Below, piece after piece: positions 27,072-37,266 of a stretch of 64,000 nt of DNA; position 1 is the first letter of the stretch; each line of letters opens with the position of its first letter. The notes beneath the pieces were generated by a model. The model did no database searches and had not been told where the DNA came from. It saw only the letters and a list, made by a program, of their open reading frames with translations. The stretch spans positions 39,856 to 103,855 of the forward strand of contig NZ_FNCW01000011.1 of NCBI RefSeq assembly GCF_900099815.1, given 5' to 3'. Source of the stretch: Psychroflexus sediminis (lineage in GTDB: Bacteria > Bacteroidota > Bacteroidia > Flavobacteriales > Flavobacteriaceae). The translations under genes were made by a program, and so were the position numbers.

Positions 27072-28130
27072 TTACAAGTCTAAAACTATACCGACACCGA
27101 GTTGCTGCTTAAGTTGTATTCTGGACCCCGCTTCTACAAGAGTGCCGTCTGCTGCCTCTTCTTTGATCTTAATATCATCATCATACCTGATGTGGGCACC
27201 AAGACTCGCTCTCATGAAATTATTGATCTTAAAATCGAAAACCAGTTCCCAATCCACATCTATGTTTCCGAAGTTATTGATGTAATCGGTATATAAAGTC
27301 AATCGGCTGGAAAGCACAGTACTGTCAAAAAGCTTTTGTTTAAACTCATTGGTCACTAAAATTCCCAGTTCATTTCTCGAGGTTTTACCTTCTCTTATAA
27401 TATTCCCTTGTTCATCTCTAAGCGCTGCCTGGACACCAAAAGCTCCCTGATTGGCCAGACGCTGGTTCAAAACAAAGGTCGATTTTTGAGTCAGGGGAGA
27501 CAGATAAAGTTCAAATTCCTCATTAGGTTCAACAAACTTAGCCCCCACACCTAAAAACACATAACCCGGAGCCATAAATTCTGATATAGAAGTCTCTATA
27601 TCTGGATAATTATATCCTCTGGCAACTTGTGTTTTAAATCTAAATTTCCCTGAATAAAACCATTTGGAGTTTTTAGATACCTCATATCCAAAAGATGAAG
27701 TAAGTTCTAAATCATCTTCAGTTTTTCTTAATTCTTGACCTTCTTGCTGGTTAATCCCATACCTGAATAAAAATTGATTATCCCATCTAAAACCATCGTT
27801 TTTATATATTCTGCCTATATTCATTCCATAAAGACCAGATATAGAATTAGATCCACCCGCATTCCAATTCAAAAATGCAACTTCACTCAGATCCAGAGTA
27901 AACTTATTTATCTTTTCCCAAAAACTTGTCCTTCCAGTTGTTGGAACCAGTTCATTAAATTCAAATTGGTAAAAATCGACAATGTCAAAGCTTGTGCTTA
28001 TTAAGGGCATTGCTCCTATAGGATAAATTTGATCCCCGATAGGCTCAACTTTTTGAATTTCACCAAAGGATTGTGCATTTACCTGGACAGTAAATCCCAA
28101 AATTAATATGCTGGTTAAAAGCTTTTTCAT
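27072..28130 (-). CDS. DUF3078-family secreted, probable outer-membrane protein
   Basis: A 352-residue protein with a signal peptide ending near QVNAQS and a body rich in alternating beta-strands, matching DUF3078. Hallmarks are EVAFLNWNAGGSNSISG and DNQFLFRYGIN. A beta-barrel or surface protein is likely, function unknown. An ATG at 28130 is used rather than the TTG just before it. It is 6 bases downstream of purM. Confidence 0.85.
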   Translation of the reverse strand: MKKLLTSILILGFTVQVNAQSFGEIQKVEPIGDQIYPIGAMPLISTSFDIVDFYQFEFNELVPTTGRTSFWEKINKFTLDLSEVAFLNWNAGGSNSISGLYGMNIGRIYKNDGFRWDNQFLFRYGINQQEGQELRKTEDDLELTSSFGYEVSKNSKWFYSGKFRFKTQVARGYNYPDIETSISEFMAPGYVFLGVGAKFVEPNEEFELYLSPLTQKSTFVLNQRLANQGAFGVQAALRDEQGNIIREGKTSRNELGILVTNEFKQKLFDSTVLSSRLTLYTDYINNFGNIDVDWELVFDFKINNFMRASLGAHIRYDDDIKIKEEAADGTLVEAGSRIQLKQQLGVGIVLDL

Positions 28131-28136
28131 CAAAGT

Positions 28137-29312
28137 TTATTGATACTCGAAATGACCATGTTCTGAAAAAATACTCAAAGACTTCTGTTGTGATGATTCT
28201 ACCCGACCCACGATTTGAGCATCAACATTAAAGCTTTTGGAAATCTCTATAAGCTCCTGAGCAATGGCTTCATCGACATAAAACTCTAGCCTGTGACCCA
28301 TATTAAAAACCTGATACATTTCTTTCCAGTCGGTCTGACTTTCGTTTTGAATGAGTTTAAATAACGGAGGTATATCAAACATATTATCTTTTATAATTCT
28401 TAGATTATCAACAAAATGAAGTATTTTAGTTTGAGCGCCACCACTGCAATGTACCATCCCATGGATAGAGTGTCTTCCTAGTGTTTCAAATATTTTTTTT
28501 ACTATTGGAGCATAAGTTCGTGTTGGTGATAATATAAGTTTACCAACATCCGGCAGATCTTCAGAAATAAGGTCTTTTAGAGATTTGGAGCCTGAATAAA
28601 CTAAATCATCTGGAACTGAAGGATCAAAAGATTCTGGATATTTTTCAGCCAACGCATTATTCAGTACATCATGTCTTGCTGAAGTGAGTCCATTGCTTCC
28701 CATACCTGCATTGTATTCTGTCTCGTAAGTAGCCTGACCACTGGAAGAGAGTCCTACAATCACATTTCCGGTTTTTATATTAGCATTATCTATAACTTCC
28801 TCCCTTTTTAACCTTGCCGTCACCGTTGAATCGACAATAATTGTACGAACTAAGTCACCAACATCAGCCGTTTCACCTCCCGTTGTATAAATATTGACCC
28901 CATGAGTTTTTAAATCATTGACTAAATTTTCAGTTCCATTGATAATTTCTGCTATGATTTCCCCTGGGATTAGATTTTTATTCCTTCCAATGGTAGAAGA
29001 CACCAAGATGTGGTCTGTTGCCCCTACGCATAGCAAATCATCAATATTCATGATAAGAGCATCTTGAGCAATGCCTTTCCATACTGACAAATCACCGGTC
29101 TCTTTCCAATATAGATAAGCCAGTGAAGATTTGGTGCCTGCACCATCTGCATGCATGACGACACAGTGCTCTTCGCTACCGGTAAGATAATCGGGGATAA
29201 TTTTACAAAAGGCTTTCGGAAATAGACCTTTATCTATGTTTTTTATAGCATTATGAACATCTTCCTTTTGGGAAGAAACCCCTCTTTTAGCATATCTGGC
29301 TTGATCACTCAT
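28137..29312 (-). CDS. purM: Phosphoribosylformylglycinamidine cyclo-ligase
   Basis: A 391-residue AIR synthetase (purine pathway, ATP-dependent). It begins with YAKRGVSSQKEDVHNAI and shows HADGAGTKSSLAY near 54-66, TTGGETADVGD near 143-153 and GMVHCSGGAQTKI near 286-298. It is longer than the E. coli enzyme, as usual in Bacteroidota. It is followed closely by the DUF3078 gene, then prfA and pyrF, so a loose minus-strand unit is possible. Confidence 0.95.
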   Translation of the reverse strand: MSDQARYAKRGVSSQKEDVHNAIKNIDKGLFPKAFCKIIPDYLTGSEEHCVVMHADGAGTKSSLAYLYWKETGDLSVWKGIAQDALIMNIDDLLCVGATDHILVSSTIGRNKNLIPGEIIAEIINGTENLVNDLKTHGVNIYTTGGETADVGDLVRTIIVDSTVTARLKREEVIDNANIKTGNVIVGLSSSGQATYETEYNAGMGSNGLTSARHDVLNNALAEKYPESFDPSVPDDLVYSGSKSLKDLISEDLPDVGKLILSPTRTYAPIVKKIFETLGRHSIHGMVHCSGGAQTKILHFVDNLRIIKDNMFDIPPLFKLIQNESQTDWKEMYQVFNMGHRLEFYVDEAIAQELIEISKSFNVDAQIVGRVESSQQKSLSIFSEHGHFEYQ

Positions 29313-29340
29313 ATTAATAATTTGTGCAAATTTATAAAAA

Positions 29341-29379
29341 ATAAACCCAGTCCTGAGTGTTATCCAAAACTGGGTTTAT
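29341..29379 (-). terminator. Intrinsic terminator after glnN
   Basis: An 11-bp stem (29341-29351 with 29369-29379), followed on the minus strand by T-rich sequence. It ends glnN transcription before purM. Confidence 0.75.
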
Positions 29380-29399
29380 AAGAAAATTTAATATTATTC

Positions 29400-31586
29400 C
29401 TATTTAGTGAACAATAACTCTCTGTATTTAGTCATTGGCCAAATTTCATTATCTACCAATAATTCCAGTTTATCACAATGATAACGGATATCATCAAAAT
29501 AAGGCTTAACTTGATCGCAATAGGCAAATGCCATTTTAGTAGGATCTTTCAGTGCGTTGGATTTTTTACGCTCTTCAATCATTTGTTCTACTTTTTCGTT
29601 TATCTCTTCAATATGCTTAGAAATAGCCTCAATGATATTCATTTGTTGCTTAGCTTGATTTTTAAATTCAGAGCCGTAAATTTCTTTGAGTCCCTTTACA
29701 TTCTTGATAAGTACGTTTTGATATTTAATAGCTGTAGGAATAATATGATTTCTGGCGATATCGCCCAGCACCCTTCCTTCAATTTGGATATGCTTGGAGT
29801 AATCTTCAATTTCGATTTCATATCTGGCTTTGACTTCCCTTTCATTCATGATGTTTAATTCGCCAAAAAGGTCAATAGCTTTTTTAGAAATCTTGGCTTT
29901 AAGGGCTTCCGGAGTGTTTCTATAGTTACTCAAACCACGCTTTTTTGCTTCAGCTTCCCAGGCTTCACCATAGCCATCTCCTTCAAATCTAATTTTGTTG
30001 GATGATTTGATATACTCTCTTAATACGTTGAAGATCGCATCATCTTTTTTCATTTTTTTATCAGAAATAAGACCATCAACTTCTTTTTTGAATTCGATAA
30101 GCTGTTTGGCAACAATGGCATTAAGCACTGTCATTGGATCGGCACAGTTGGCAGTAGACCCTACCGCTCTTAATTCAAATTTATTACCTGTAAAGGCAAA
30201 AGGAGATGTTCTGTTTCTGTCTGTATTATCCAGTAAAATTTCTGGTATTTTACCAACAACATTCAGTTTTAATTCTGTTTTCTCCTGGGGAGAAAGTTTT
30301 CCATCGGTTACTTTTTCCAATTCGTTTAAAACCTTGGTGAGCTGTGACCCGATGAAAACCGACATAACAGCTGGCGGCGCTTCATTAGCACCTAGTCTGT
30401 GATCATTGGATGCTGAAGCTATAGTCGCTCGTATTATCTCTTCGTTTTCATAAAAGGCCTTAATGGTATTGATGAAAAAAGTTAAAAACCTCATGTTTTT
30501 CATAGGGGTTTTTCCTGGACTTAGCAGATTAGAGCCTGAGTCTGTCGCCAATGACCAGTTATTGTGCTTCCCACTCCCATTAACCCCCTGAAAAGGCTTT
30601 TCGTGGAATAATACTTTAAAATTATGTCGTTCTGCAACTTTATCCATCACATCCATCAATAGTGAATTATGATCGACAGCCAGGTTAACTTCTTCAAAAA
30701 TAGGGGCGAGCTCAAATTGGTTTGGGGCTACTTCATTATGCCTCGTTTTTACCGGAATTCCCAACAACATACACTCCCTTTCCAGGTCTCGCATATAACT
30801 CAAAACCCGGCTTGGAATAGATCCAAAATAATGATCATCCAATTGCTGACCTTTTGCCGGAGAATGGCCAAGCAGTGTTCTTCCGGACATCATTAAATCC
30901 GGACGGGTAGAAGCCAGAGCGGAATCCACTAAAAAATACTCTTGTTCCCACCCCAGAGTAGTTATGACTTTATTTACTTTTTTATCAAAATATCTTACCA
31001 CGTCGGTTGCCGCTTTATCTAGTGCAGAAACAGAACGCAATAAGGGTGTTTTATAATCTAAAGCTTCACCCGTATAAGATACGAATATGGTTGGAATGCA
31101 TAGCGTTGGCCCCCATATAAAGGCTGGCGAGGAAGGATCCCAGGCTGTATAACCTCTGGCTTCAAATGTATTTCTTATCCCACCGTGCGGCAGACTTGAG
31201 GCATCAGGTTCCTGCTGGACGAGTTGAGAACCACTAAATTTCTCCATGGCATCGCCATCTCCATAGGTGTCAAAAAATGCATCGTGCTTTTCTGCAGTAG
31301 AACCGGTAAGCGGTTGAAACCAATGGGTGTAGTTGGTAGCCCCTTTTGATATAGCCCATTCTTTCATTCCAGTGGAGATATTATCCGCTAGAGAACGGTC
31401 TATTTTATGTCCCTTATCAATCACATTGATTAAGCTATCATAAGAGTCTTTAGTGAGATACTGGCGCATGGCCTTTTTATTGAAAACATTTCTGCCAAAA
31501 AGGTCTGATCTGCGTTCAGTTTCTTCTATTTTAACCGGAGTACGATGAAGTGTTTCTTTTAAAGCATTAAATCTTAAAATTGCCAT
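29400..31586 (-). CDS. glnN: Type III glutamine synthetase
   Basis: A 728-residue GSIII enzyme that makes glutamine from glutamate, ammonia and ATP. It is much longer than GSI and GSII and has the GSIII signatures: FEARGYTAWDPSSPAFIWG, GWEQEYFLVD, the catalytic-site segment KTRHNEVAPNQFELAP, NGSGKHNNWSLATD and ASNDHRLGANEAPP. No GlnB gene is near. A -7 element lies just upstream at 31610-31617. Confidence 0.97.
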   Translation of the reverse strand: MAILRFNALKETLHRTPVKIEETERRSDLFGRNVFNKKAMRQYLTKDSYDSLINVIDKGHKIDRSLADNISTGMKEWAISKGATNYTHWFQPLTGSTAEKHDAFFDTYGDGDAMEKFSGSQLVQQEPDASSLPHGGIRNTFEARGYTAWDPSSPAFIWGPTLCIPTIFVSYTGEALDYKTPLLRSVSALDKAATDVVRYFDKKVNKVITTLGWEQEYFLVDSALASTRPDLMMSGRTLLGHSPAKGQQLDDHYFGSIPSRVLSYMRDLERECMLLGIPVKTRHNEVAPNQFELAPIFEEVNLAVDHNSLLMDVMDKVAERHNFKVLFHEKPFQGVNGSGKHNNWSLATDSGSNLLSPGKTPMKNMRFLTFFINTIKAFYENEEIIRATIASASNDHRLGANEAPPAVMSVFIGSQLTKVLNELEKVTDGKLSPQEKTELKLNVVGKIPEILLDNTDRNRTSPFAFTGNKFELRAVGSTANCADPMTVLNAIVAKQLIEFKKEVDGLISDKKMKKDDAIFNVLREYIKSSNKIRFEGDGYGEAWEAEAKKRGLSNYRNTPEALKAKISKKAIDLFGELNIMNEREVKARYEIEIEDYSKHIQIEGRVLGDIARNHIIPTAIKYQNVLIKNVKGLKEIYGSEFKNQAKQQMNIIEAISKHIEEINEKVEQMIEERKKSNALKDPTKMAFAYCDQVKPYFDDIRYHCDKLELLVDNEIWPMTKYRELLFTK

Positions 31587-31609
31587 ATTGATTAAATTTT
31601 AAATTCAAT

Positions 31610-31617
31610 CAAAAGTA
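31610..31617 (-). promoter_or_regulatory. -7 element for glnN
   Basis: TACTTTTG on the minus strand (31617-31610) fits TAnnTTTG, 23 bases before the start codon; the -33 region is T-rich only. Confidence 0.5.
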
Positions 31618-31695
31618 AATAATTTTGAGATATGAATAAAAAAACGAGGGTGTAAATTCAAAAAATAAATTTTAATCAATCTCTACCCCTATTAT

Positions 31696-32643
31696 TTACC
31701 CCCTAAAAGCTAAAAATATAAATACTAAGTAGGCTAAAAACAGGAGAACACCTTTATAGCGAGATATTACATTTTTTTTAGGCAAGAATACCAAAGGCAA
31801 AAGAATTAACGCAAATCCTATCATCCATAAAATATCAACCGACAGCACTTCTTTAGATTGAAGAAAAATAGGCTGAATGAGCGCGGTAATACCAATTACT
31901 GAACCAATATTGAAGATATTGGAACCGATTAAATTACCTAAGGAAATGCCGTTTTCTTTCTTTAAGGCTGCAATAACGGATGCAGCCAGTTCCGGAACAC
32001 TGGTACCAATAGCAATCATAGTGACTGATATGACTCTTTCGCTAACTTCGAAAGACTCTGCAATGCCCACAGCGCCTAAAACGAGAAATTCTGAGCCAAA
32101 ATAAAGGCCAATGCCTCCAATGATAAACCAGATAATGATTTTGAATCCAGAGGTTTGAGTTAAGTTCTCATCGACTTCATCTGCGACCTCTACCTCTCCT
32201 TTCATGGCTTTTCTTATCAAAACCAAAATAAAAATCACCATAAAAATAATCAGGGCTATTCCCTCTATTCTTGAAATTTCATTTTCTGTATATAAAAAAA
32301 CATAAAGCAGACCAGATAAAACCATCATCACAGGCCAGTTCATCTTGAGAAAATCTTTGTCGATATCCATTGAAGAAATGATGGCGGTTAAACCTAAGAC
32401 CAGACCTATATTGGCAATATTGGAACCTATGACATTACCCAATGATATATCAGAATAACCAGATAGTGCCGCTTGCAAACTCACCAGGAGTTCTGGAGCT
32501 GAAGTGGCAAATGAAACCACCGTTAAACCGATGATCATTTTTGAAATATTGAATTTTAAAGAAAGGGCTACAGAAGATCTTACCAGGAATTCACCGCCAA
32601 CTACCAAAAAAGTTAATCCTATTATCAGTAAAAAAATATCCAT
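31696..32643 (-). CDS. Calcium/sodium antiporter (CaCA family, YrbG-like)
   Basis: A 315-residue membrane exchanger with about ten helices and the two inverted alpha repeats: TVVSFATSAPELLVS and GNVIGSNIANIG in the first half, AIGTSVPELAASV and GNLIGSNIFNIG in the second. The acidic ion-binding Glu residues in the PEL motifs are present. It should export Ca2+ using Na+ or H+. Single gene, no operon partner clear. Confidence 0.95.
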   Translation of the reverse strand: MDIFLLIIGLTFLVVGGEFLVRSSVALSLKFNISKMIIGLTVVSFATSAPELLVSLQAALSGYSDISLGNVIGSNIANIGLVLGLTAIISSMDIDKDFLKMNWPVMMVLSGLLYVFLYTENEISRIEGIALIIFMVIFILVLIRKAMKGEVEVADEVDENLTQTSGFKIIIWFIIGGIGLYFGSEFLVLGAVGIAESFEVSERVISVTMIAIGTSVPELAASVIAALKKENGISLGNLIGSNIFNIGSVIGITALIQPIFLQSKEVLSVDILWMIGFALILLPLVFLPKKNVISRYKGVLLFLAYLVFIFLAFRG

Positions 32644-32695
32644 TTAAATAAATTTTTAGCGAAAATAGGATTTTGAGGGAAATCTCTTAGCCTTC

Positions 32696-34186
32696 TTAAA
32701 GATTAAATGCTAGTGTCAACCTATAATTATTAAAGATACTTTGAATTTCAGATTCTTGGGTCAAACCTGTAAAATATAAAACACCCTGTCTGTCCTGAAT
32801 AACGCGCTGATAGGAAAAATCTAAAGTAGCATTTCCGAAATTATAGCCTAAACCAAAGGATGATCCCTCGGTATCTCCAAGAAAACTTTCATTTTCATAA
32901 GGGCTCTCCTGGAAGAAATAGCCGGCTCTTAAACTTACATTATTAATTTTATATTCACCTCCTAAATTAAAAGTCGAAGCACTAGTCATCAAGTTTGAAA
33001 TATCTTGATTTTGAGTTTCAAATCCACTTGATGTAAACTCCATGGCTGAATAGTCTTTGTAGCTATAATCAAAACTTATCAATCCGGAGCCACCAAAAAC
33101 ATAAGCGGTGCTCAGTGACAGCCGCCCTGGTGTTTTGAAGCTATACTCAGGATAAATATTTAAAACCCTGGGATCCAGAATAGAAACATCCCCTCCGGAT
33201 CTCACAGTCTCTATAGTTTGCAAAAGCTCATCAGAAATGCTCATCCAGGTCGGAGAATCATAGGTAAATCCAACTCTCCAGGCGTCAGTAATTTTAGCAA
33301 TACTTCCCAGTTGGAAAGAAAATCCACTCCCTCGGGTGGATAGATCATTATCAAAGAAAATGTCGGTTACACCAGAGCCTGAGTTGAACTCGTCAAAGAG
33401 AGTTAATCGCCTGTAATCTAAAAAATGGTAATTCAAATTGAGGCCCAGGTGTATTCTATCCCCAATCATTCCACCTCCATTTAGGGTGTATTTACCAGAA
33501 TTACCTCTTGATTCTTGAAAATACGTTTGCCTAAAATCAGATCCGGTTACATTGCTCACATACTGTGTATTATCCAAATCCGCGGAATTTAAAGCATCAA
33601 TAATGAAAGTTTCATAACCCAAAAAGGCTTGCTGTGCTCCAAAATCCTGATTTTCACCTAAAAACCTATATAAGTCTGCAGGACTTTCACCATCACGAGG
33701 GGTGAGTAAATCCAAGGGAACACCTTGTGCGTTATTTAGAAAATAACCAGCTACACTCTCATTATTGCTCCCGCTTACGGAATATTCATCATTAAAGTTA
33801 TTCGTCCGATTATATGAAAATCCTAATGTAAGTTTTTTAAACAAGGTGTTTTCATTAGTCGTTGTAAAAACAAACACGGCACCCAATTGATTTAAATCAA
33901 AATCGGAGCTGGATGAGGTGGTAAAACCACCTCCATAAAATGAATCGTTATCAATAGTACTTAAGTCCAGGGAAGCAGAAAATTTATTATTCAAAAAAAT
34001 CGCCGAGCTTGCCGGATTAATTTGAATAGCTGAAATATCCCCTCCAAGAGCGCCAAAAGCTCCACCCATAGCAGTATATCTGGCGGTACCATTAATACTA
34101 TTGCTGGAAAATCTTAAAGCATCTGTAATATCCTGAGCGAAAACACTCGAACTCATAATTAGAAATAATACAATTAGTTTTTTCAT
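32696..34186 (-). CDS. OmpP1/FadL/TodX-family outer-membrane transport protein
   Basis: A 496-residue protein with a signal peptide (cleavage near residue 18, FAQD) and a beta-barrel body. The N-terminal segment RFSSNSINGTARYTAMGGAF fits the OmpP1/FadL family of Bacteroidota, which take up hydrophobic compounds, followed by GALGGDISAIQINPASSA. The C-terminus ends in an alternating pattern with a terminal hydrophobic residue (LTLAFNL). It is 20 bases downstream of a Gly- and Arg/Ser-rich lipoprotein gene on the same strand. Confidence 0.92.
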   Translation of the reverse strand: MKKLIVLFLIMSSSVFAQDITDALRFSSNSINGTARYTAMGGAFGALGGDISAIQINPASSAIFLNNKFSASLDLSTIDNDSFYGGGFTTSSSSDFDLNQLGAVFVFTTTNENTLFKKLTLGFSYNRTNNFNDEYSVSGSNNESVAGYFLNNAQGVPLDLLTPRDGESPADLYRFLGENQDFGAQQAFLGYETFIIDALNSADLDNTQYVSNVTGSDFRQTYFQESRGNSGKYTLNGGGMIGDRIHLGLNLNYHFLDYRRLTLFDEFNSGSGVTDIFFDNDLSTRGSGFSFQLGSIAKITDAWRVGFTYDSPTWMSISDELLQTIETVRSGGDVSILDPRVLNIYPEYSFKTPGRLSLSTAYVFGGSGLISFDYSYKDYSAMEFTSSGFETQNQDISNLMTSASTFNLGGEYKINNVSLRAGYFFQESPYENESFLGDTEGSSFGLGYNFGNATLDFSYQRVIQDRQGVLYFTGLTQESEIQSIFNNYRLTLAFNL

Positions 34187-34206
34187 TATAACTTATTTAG
34201 TTTCAA

Positions 34207-35418
34207 TTATCTTCTACCTGAACCTCTTCCTCCTGATGATCTGCCTCCGGAAGATCTGCCTCCAGAGGATCTAGAACTTCCGCCACTGCTTCTTACACCA
34301 GAACTTCTGGAACTGCTGCTTGAGCTTCGTGTACTGGAACTTCTGGTGGTTCTGGATGAAGAACGCACGCCATTGCTTCTACTGCTTCTGCCTGATGAGT
34401 TATAAGATCCTGACCTCGTTGAGGTATTTCCATAACGGCTGTTCGAGCGTGTTCTGGCATTTACACCATTGGTATTTCTTATACCAGCTCTAGAATAGTT
34501 GCCAGAGGTTCTGACGCCAATATTTCTGGAATTTCTAACTCTGTTTGAATAAGCAGAAGAGTTGTTTCGTGAACTTCTGGAAACGTTTTCATTTGATCTG
34601 CTTCCAGATCTTCTGGCTACACTACTTCTGGAAGTATTAGCACGGTTAACATTAGACCTTCCTCTATCTGCATATCTGTTATCAATCTGAGATCTTGTAG
34701 CGTTTCTTAAAGACATTCTATTTCGACCAAATCTGTTTGTTCTATTATAAGCTATATCATAATAACCTCCGTAGCCTGGATAAAACGGATGTCCAAATCC
34801 AGGACCGTAAAACCCAGGACCATAGAAGCCTCCGAAACCTCCGTAAAAACCACCGAAACCTCCGTAAAAACCACCGAAAAAGGGATCAGCAAAACCAAAT
34901 CCCGGGCCATAGAAACCTCCAAAGCCGAATCCGCCCCATCCCCATCCAGGGCCATAAAATCCTCCCATAAAAGGATTACCAAATCCACCCCAGCCCCAAA
35001 CAGGACCAAAGCCATTGTTGATATAATTTATACTTACGTTAGTAGGGTTAGTTCCCCACCCTGCATTATTACCATTGTATATTGGTTCTTCATAATATTT
35101 TTCTTCTTCCATATAATTTCCATCATCAGAAGAGTAATCATCTATATCAACAAATACTTCATTATTTAAATTTCTGGCTTCTGAAATCATCTGCCCTTGA
35201 TCTTCAAAAAACTTTGTATAAGTTTCAGATTCTTTATTTACATTTCTTTGTGTTTCATTTGCATTAGAAATTGATCTTCTGGTCTCCGAAGGGACGCTAG
35301 ATCCATAAATTCCATCAGGTGTAGAATTTACATTTCTGTAAGACGAACACGAAGTCAAGAAAACCACAGATAACATTCCTAGTGTTACCGAATTAAAAAT
35401 TTTGTTTGAGTGTATCAT
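34207..35418 (-). CDS. Lipoprotein with Gly/Phe-rich and Arg/Ser-rich low-complexity domains
   Basis: A 403-residue protein. Lipobox SVVFLTSC gives lipidation near residue 25; the start is ATG 35418, since the in-frame codon at 35451 is not an ATG and would extend the signal. About 40-125 is acidic and polar. About 125-210 is a Gly/Phe/Tyr/Trp repeat region of units such as GGFYGPGF and GGFYGG, with the last part NRTNRFGRNRM. From about 230 to the end the chain is dominated by Arg, Ser, Asn and Gly, ending GGRSSGGRGSGRR. Such composition predicts disorder and self-association. Probably surface or periplasm anchored, function unknown. It leads the FadL-type gene. Confidence 0.85.
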   Translation of the reverse strand: MIHSNKIFNSVTLGMLSVVFLTSCSSYRNVNSTPDGIYGSSVPSETRRSISNANETQRNVNKESETYTKFFEDQGQMISEARNLNNEVFVDIDDYSSDDGNYMEEEKYYEEPIYNGNNAGWGTNPTNVSINYINNGFGPVWGWGGFGNPFMGGFYGPGWGWGGFGFGGFYGPGFGFADPFFGGFYGGFGGFYGGFGGFYGPGFYGPGFGHPFYPGYGGYYDIAYNRTNRFGRNRMSLRNATRSQIDNRYADRGRSNVNRANTSRSSVARRSGSRSNENVSRSSRNNSSAYSNRVRNSRNIGVRTSGNYSRAGIRNTNGVNARTRSNSRYGNTSTRSGSYNSSGRSSRSNGVRSSSRTTRSSSTRSSSSSSRSSGVRSSGGSSRSSGGRSSGGRSSGGRGSGRR

Positions 35419-35521
35419 AACTTGTGGTTTTATATTAATAAGTATTATCAAATTTAGTTAGTTTTGTGCTAACAAACATAATCATTAACATAGGTACAAG
35501 TTTTGTGCCAAACCAAACATA

Positions 35522-37000
35522 ATGGGAAAGAGCCTGACGAGTAGAAAAGAAGATTATTCCAAGTGGTATAATGAATTGGTCGTTAAAGCAGACCTGGCAG
35601 AAAACTCTGCAGTACGGGGCTGTATGACCATAAAACCCTATGGTTATGCCATATGGGAAAAAATGCAAGCCGAATTAGACAGGAGGTTTAAAGAGACGGG
35701 ACATGAAAATGCTTATTTTCCCTTATTTGTTCCTAAATCTTTATTTGAAGTTGAAGAAAAAAACGCTGAAGGCTTTGCCAAAGAATGTGCCGTTGTAACA
35801 CATTATAGATTACAAAACGACCCTGATCGACCAGGTAAATTAAGAGTAGATCCTGAAGCAAAATTAGACGAAGAATTGGTAGTAAGACCTACCTCAGAAG
35901 CTGTGATCTGGAACACCTTCAAAGGCTGGATTCAGTCCTACAGAGACCTTCCCCTCAAAATAAACCAGTGGGCTAATGTGGTAAGATGGGAAATGAGAAC
36001 GCGACTTTTTCTCAGAACCACAGAATTTTTGTGGCAAGAAGGACATACTGCTCACGCCACTAAACAAGAAGCTATTGAAGAAGCTGAGCTGATCAATTCT
36101 TTATATGCAGATTTTGCTGAAAATCATTTAGCTATCCCCGTTATTGAGGGATTGAAATCTGAAAGTGAAAAGTTTGCCGGTGCTGAAGAAACCTATTGTA
36201 TTGAAGCCATGATGCAGGATGGAAAAGCTTTACAAGCAGGAACTTCTCATTTTTTGGGGGAGAATTTTGCTAAGGCTTTTGATGTTAAATTCACTTCAGA
36301 TCAAGGTAAACAAGAATATGTATGGGCAACTAGCTGGGGAGTTTCTACAAGATTGATGGGTGCACTAGTGATGACACATTCAGATGATAACGGGCTGGTA
36401 TTACCTCCAAATTTAGCTCCGATTCAAGTTGTTATTGTTCCGATCTTTAAAAATGAAGAACAACTCGATCGTGTATCCGAAAAAGCAAATGCTATTGCAG
36501 ATGCTTTGAGGTCCAGGGGAATACGTGTAAAATACGACAACAGGACAACACATAAACCAGGCTGGAAATTTGCAGAATACGAGCTGAAAGGAATTCCTTT
36601 AAGAATTGCCATTGGTCCAAAAGACCTTGAAAAAGGAACTGTTGAATTGGCCAGAAGAGATTTATTATCCAAAACATTTGAAAATCAAGAAGGTTTGGAA
36701 AACCTTATAGAAAATCTTTTGAAAGAAATTCAACAGGAATTATTCATCAAAGCCAAAGCATTCAGAGACGCACATATTACTAAAGTGGATAACTTTGATG
36801 AATTCAAAGAGGTCTTAGAATCTAAAGGGGGTTTTATTTCGGCGCACTGGGATGGCACCTCAGAGACAGAAGAGAAAATAAAAGAACTGACCAAAGCTAC
36901 CATCCGATGCATTCCCTTTACAGGAGATAAAGAAGGTGGAAAGTGCATGTTTACAGGTAAAGATTCTGCTCAGCGCGTTTTATTTGCAAAAGCTTATTAA
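35522..37000 (+). CDS. proS: Prolyl-tRNA synthetase (archaeal/eukaryal-type)
   Basis: A 492-residue class II synthetase charging tRNA-Pro. It is the type without the bacterial editing insertion: motif 1 in [15 protein letters not shown], motif 2 in [24 protein letters not shown], and motif 3 near [11 protein letters not shown], with the C-terminal zinc-type extension ending QRVLFAKAY. Divergent from the lipoprotein gene, and followed by two tRNA-Glu genes. Confidence 0.96.
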   Translation: MGKSLTSRKEDYSKWYNELVVKADLAENSAVRGCMTIKPYGYAIWEKMQAELDRRFKETGHENAYFPLFVPKSLFEVEEKNAEGFAKECAVVTHYRLQNDPDRPGKLRVDPEAKLDEELVVRPTSEAVIWNTFKGWIQSYRDLPLKINQWANVVRWEMRTRLFLRTTEFLWQEGHTAHATKQEAIEEAELINSLYADFAENHLAIPVIEGLKSESEKFAGAEETYCIEAMMQDGKALQAGTSHFLGENFAKAFDVKFTSDQGKQEYVWATSWGVSTRLMGALVMTHSDDNGLVLPPNLAPIQVVIVPIFKNEEQLDRVSEKANAIADALRSRGIRVKYDNRTTHKPGWKFAEYELKGIPLRIAIGPKDLEKGTVELARRDLLSKTFENQEGLENLIENLLKEIQQELFIKAKAFRDAHITKVDNFDEFKEVLESKGGFISAHWDGTSETEEKIKELTKATIRCIPFTGDKEGGKCMFTGKDSAQRVLFAKAY

Positions 37001-37016
37001 TTTTTCGAATAAAACA

Positions 37017-37047
37017 TTTGTGCAATTTAAATAATTGGTTATTTTTG
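37017..37047 (+). promoter_or_regulatory. Consensus promoter for the tRNA-Glu genes
   Basis: TTTG at 37017-37020, exactly 19 bases, then TATTTTTG at 37040-37047. This is a full match to TTTG-N19-TAnnTTTG. The first tRNA starts 16 bases further on. Confidence 0.8.
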
Positions 37048-37063
37048 CACTCGCAAATTTAAT

Positions 37064-37135
37064 GGTCCGTTCGTCTAGGGGTTAGGACGCCAGGTTTTCA
37101 TCCTGGTAACAGGGGTTCGATTCCCCTACGGACTA
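37064..37135 (+). tRNA. tRNA-Glu (TTC), first copy
   Basis: A 72-base cloverleaf with acceptor GGTCCGT / ACGGACT, D-arm GTC...GAC, anticodon TTC (37097-37099) in the loop TTTTCAT between CCAGG and CCTGG, and the T-arm AGGGG-TTCGATT-CCCCT. It carries no encoded CCA end. Identical to the copy 34 bases downstream. Confidence 0.96.
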
Positions 37136-37169
37136 CAAAGTTTAAGTTCATTAATCACATTATTAACAC

Positions 37170-37241
37170 GGTCCGTTCGTCTAGGGGTTAGGACGCCAGG
37201 TTTTCATCCTGGTAACAGGGGTTCGATTCCCCTACGGACTA
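37170..37241 (+). tRNA. tRNA-Glu (TTC), second copy
   Basis: Identical in sequence to the first copy, separated by a 34-base AT-rich spacer. Both are presumably cut from one transcript made from the consensus promoter upstream. Confidence 0.96.
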
Positions 37242-37266
37242 CTATTAAAATTTTATACTTAAAGCT

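Noticed and set aside
34737..35169. Several plus- and minus-strand frames inside the Gly-rich lipoprotein gene
   Set aside because: They arise from the repetitive composition of the lipoprotein gene; the lipobox-bearing frame is the real one.
37064..37241. Direct repeat of about 72 bases that could be taken for a CRISPR or tandem repeat
   Set aside because: The two copies are complete tRNA-Glu genes with a perfect promoter in front.
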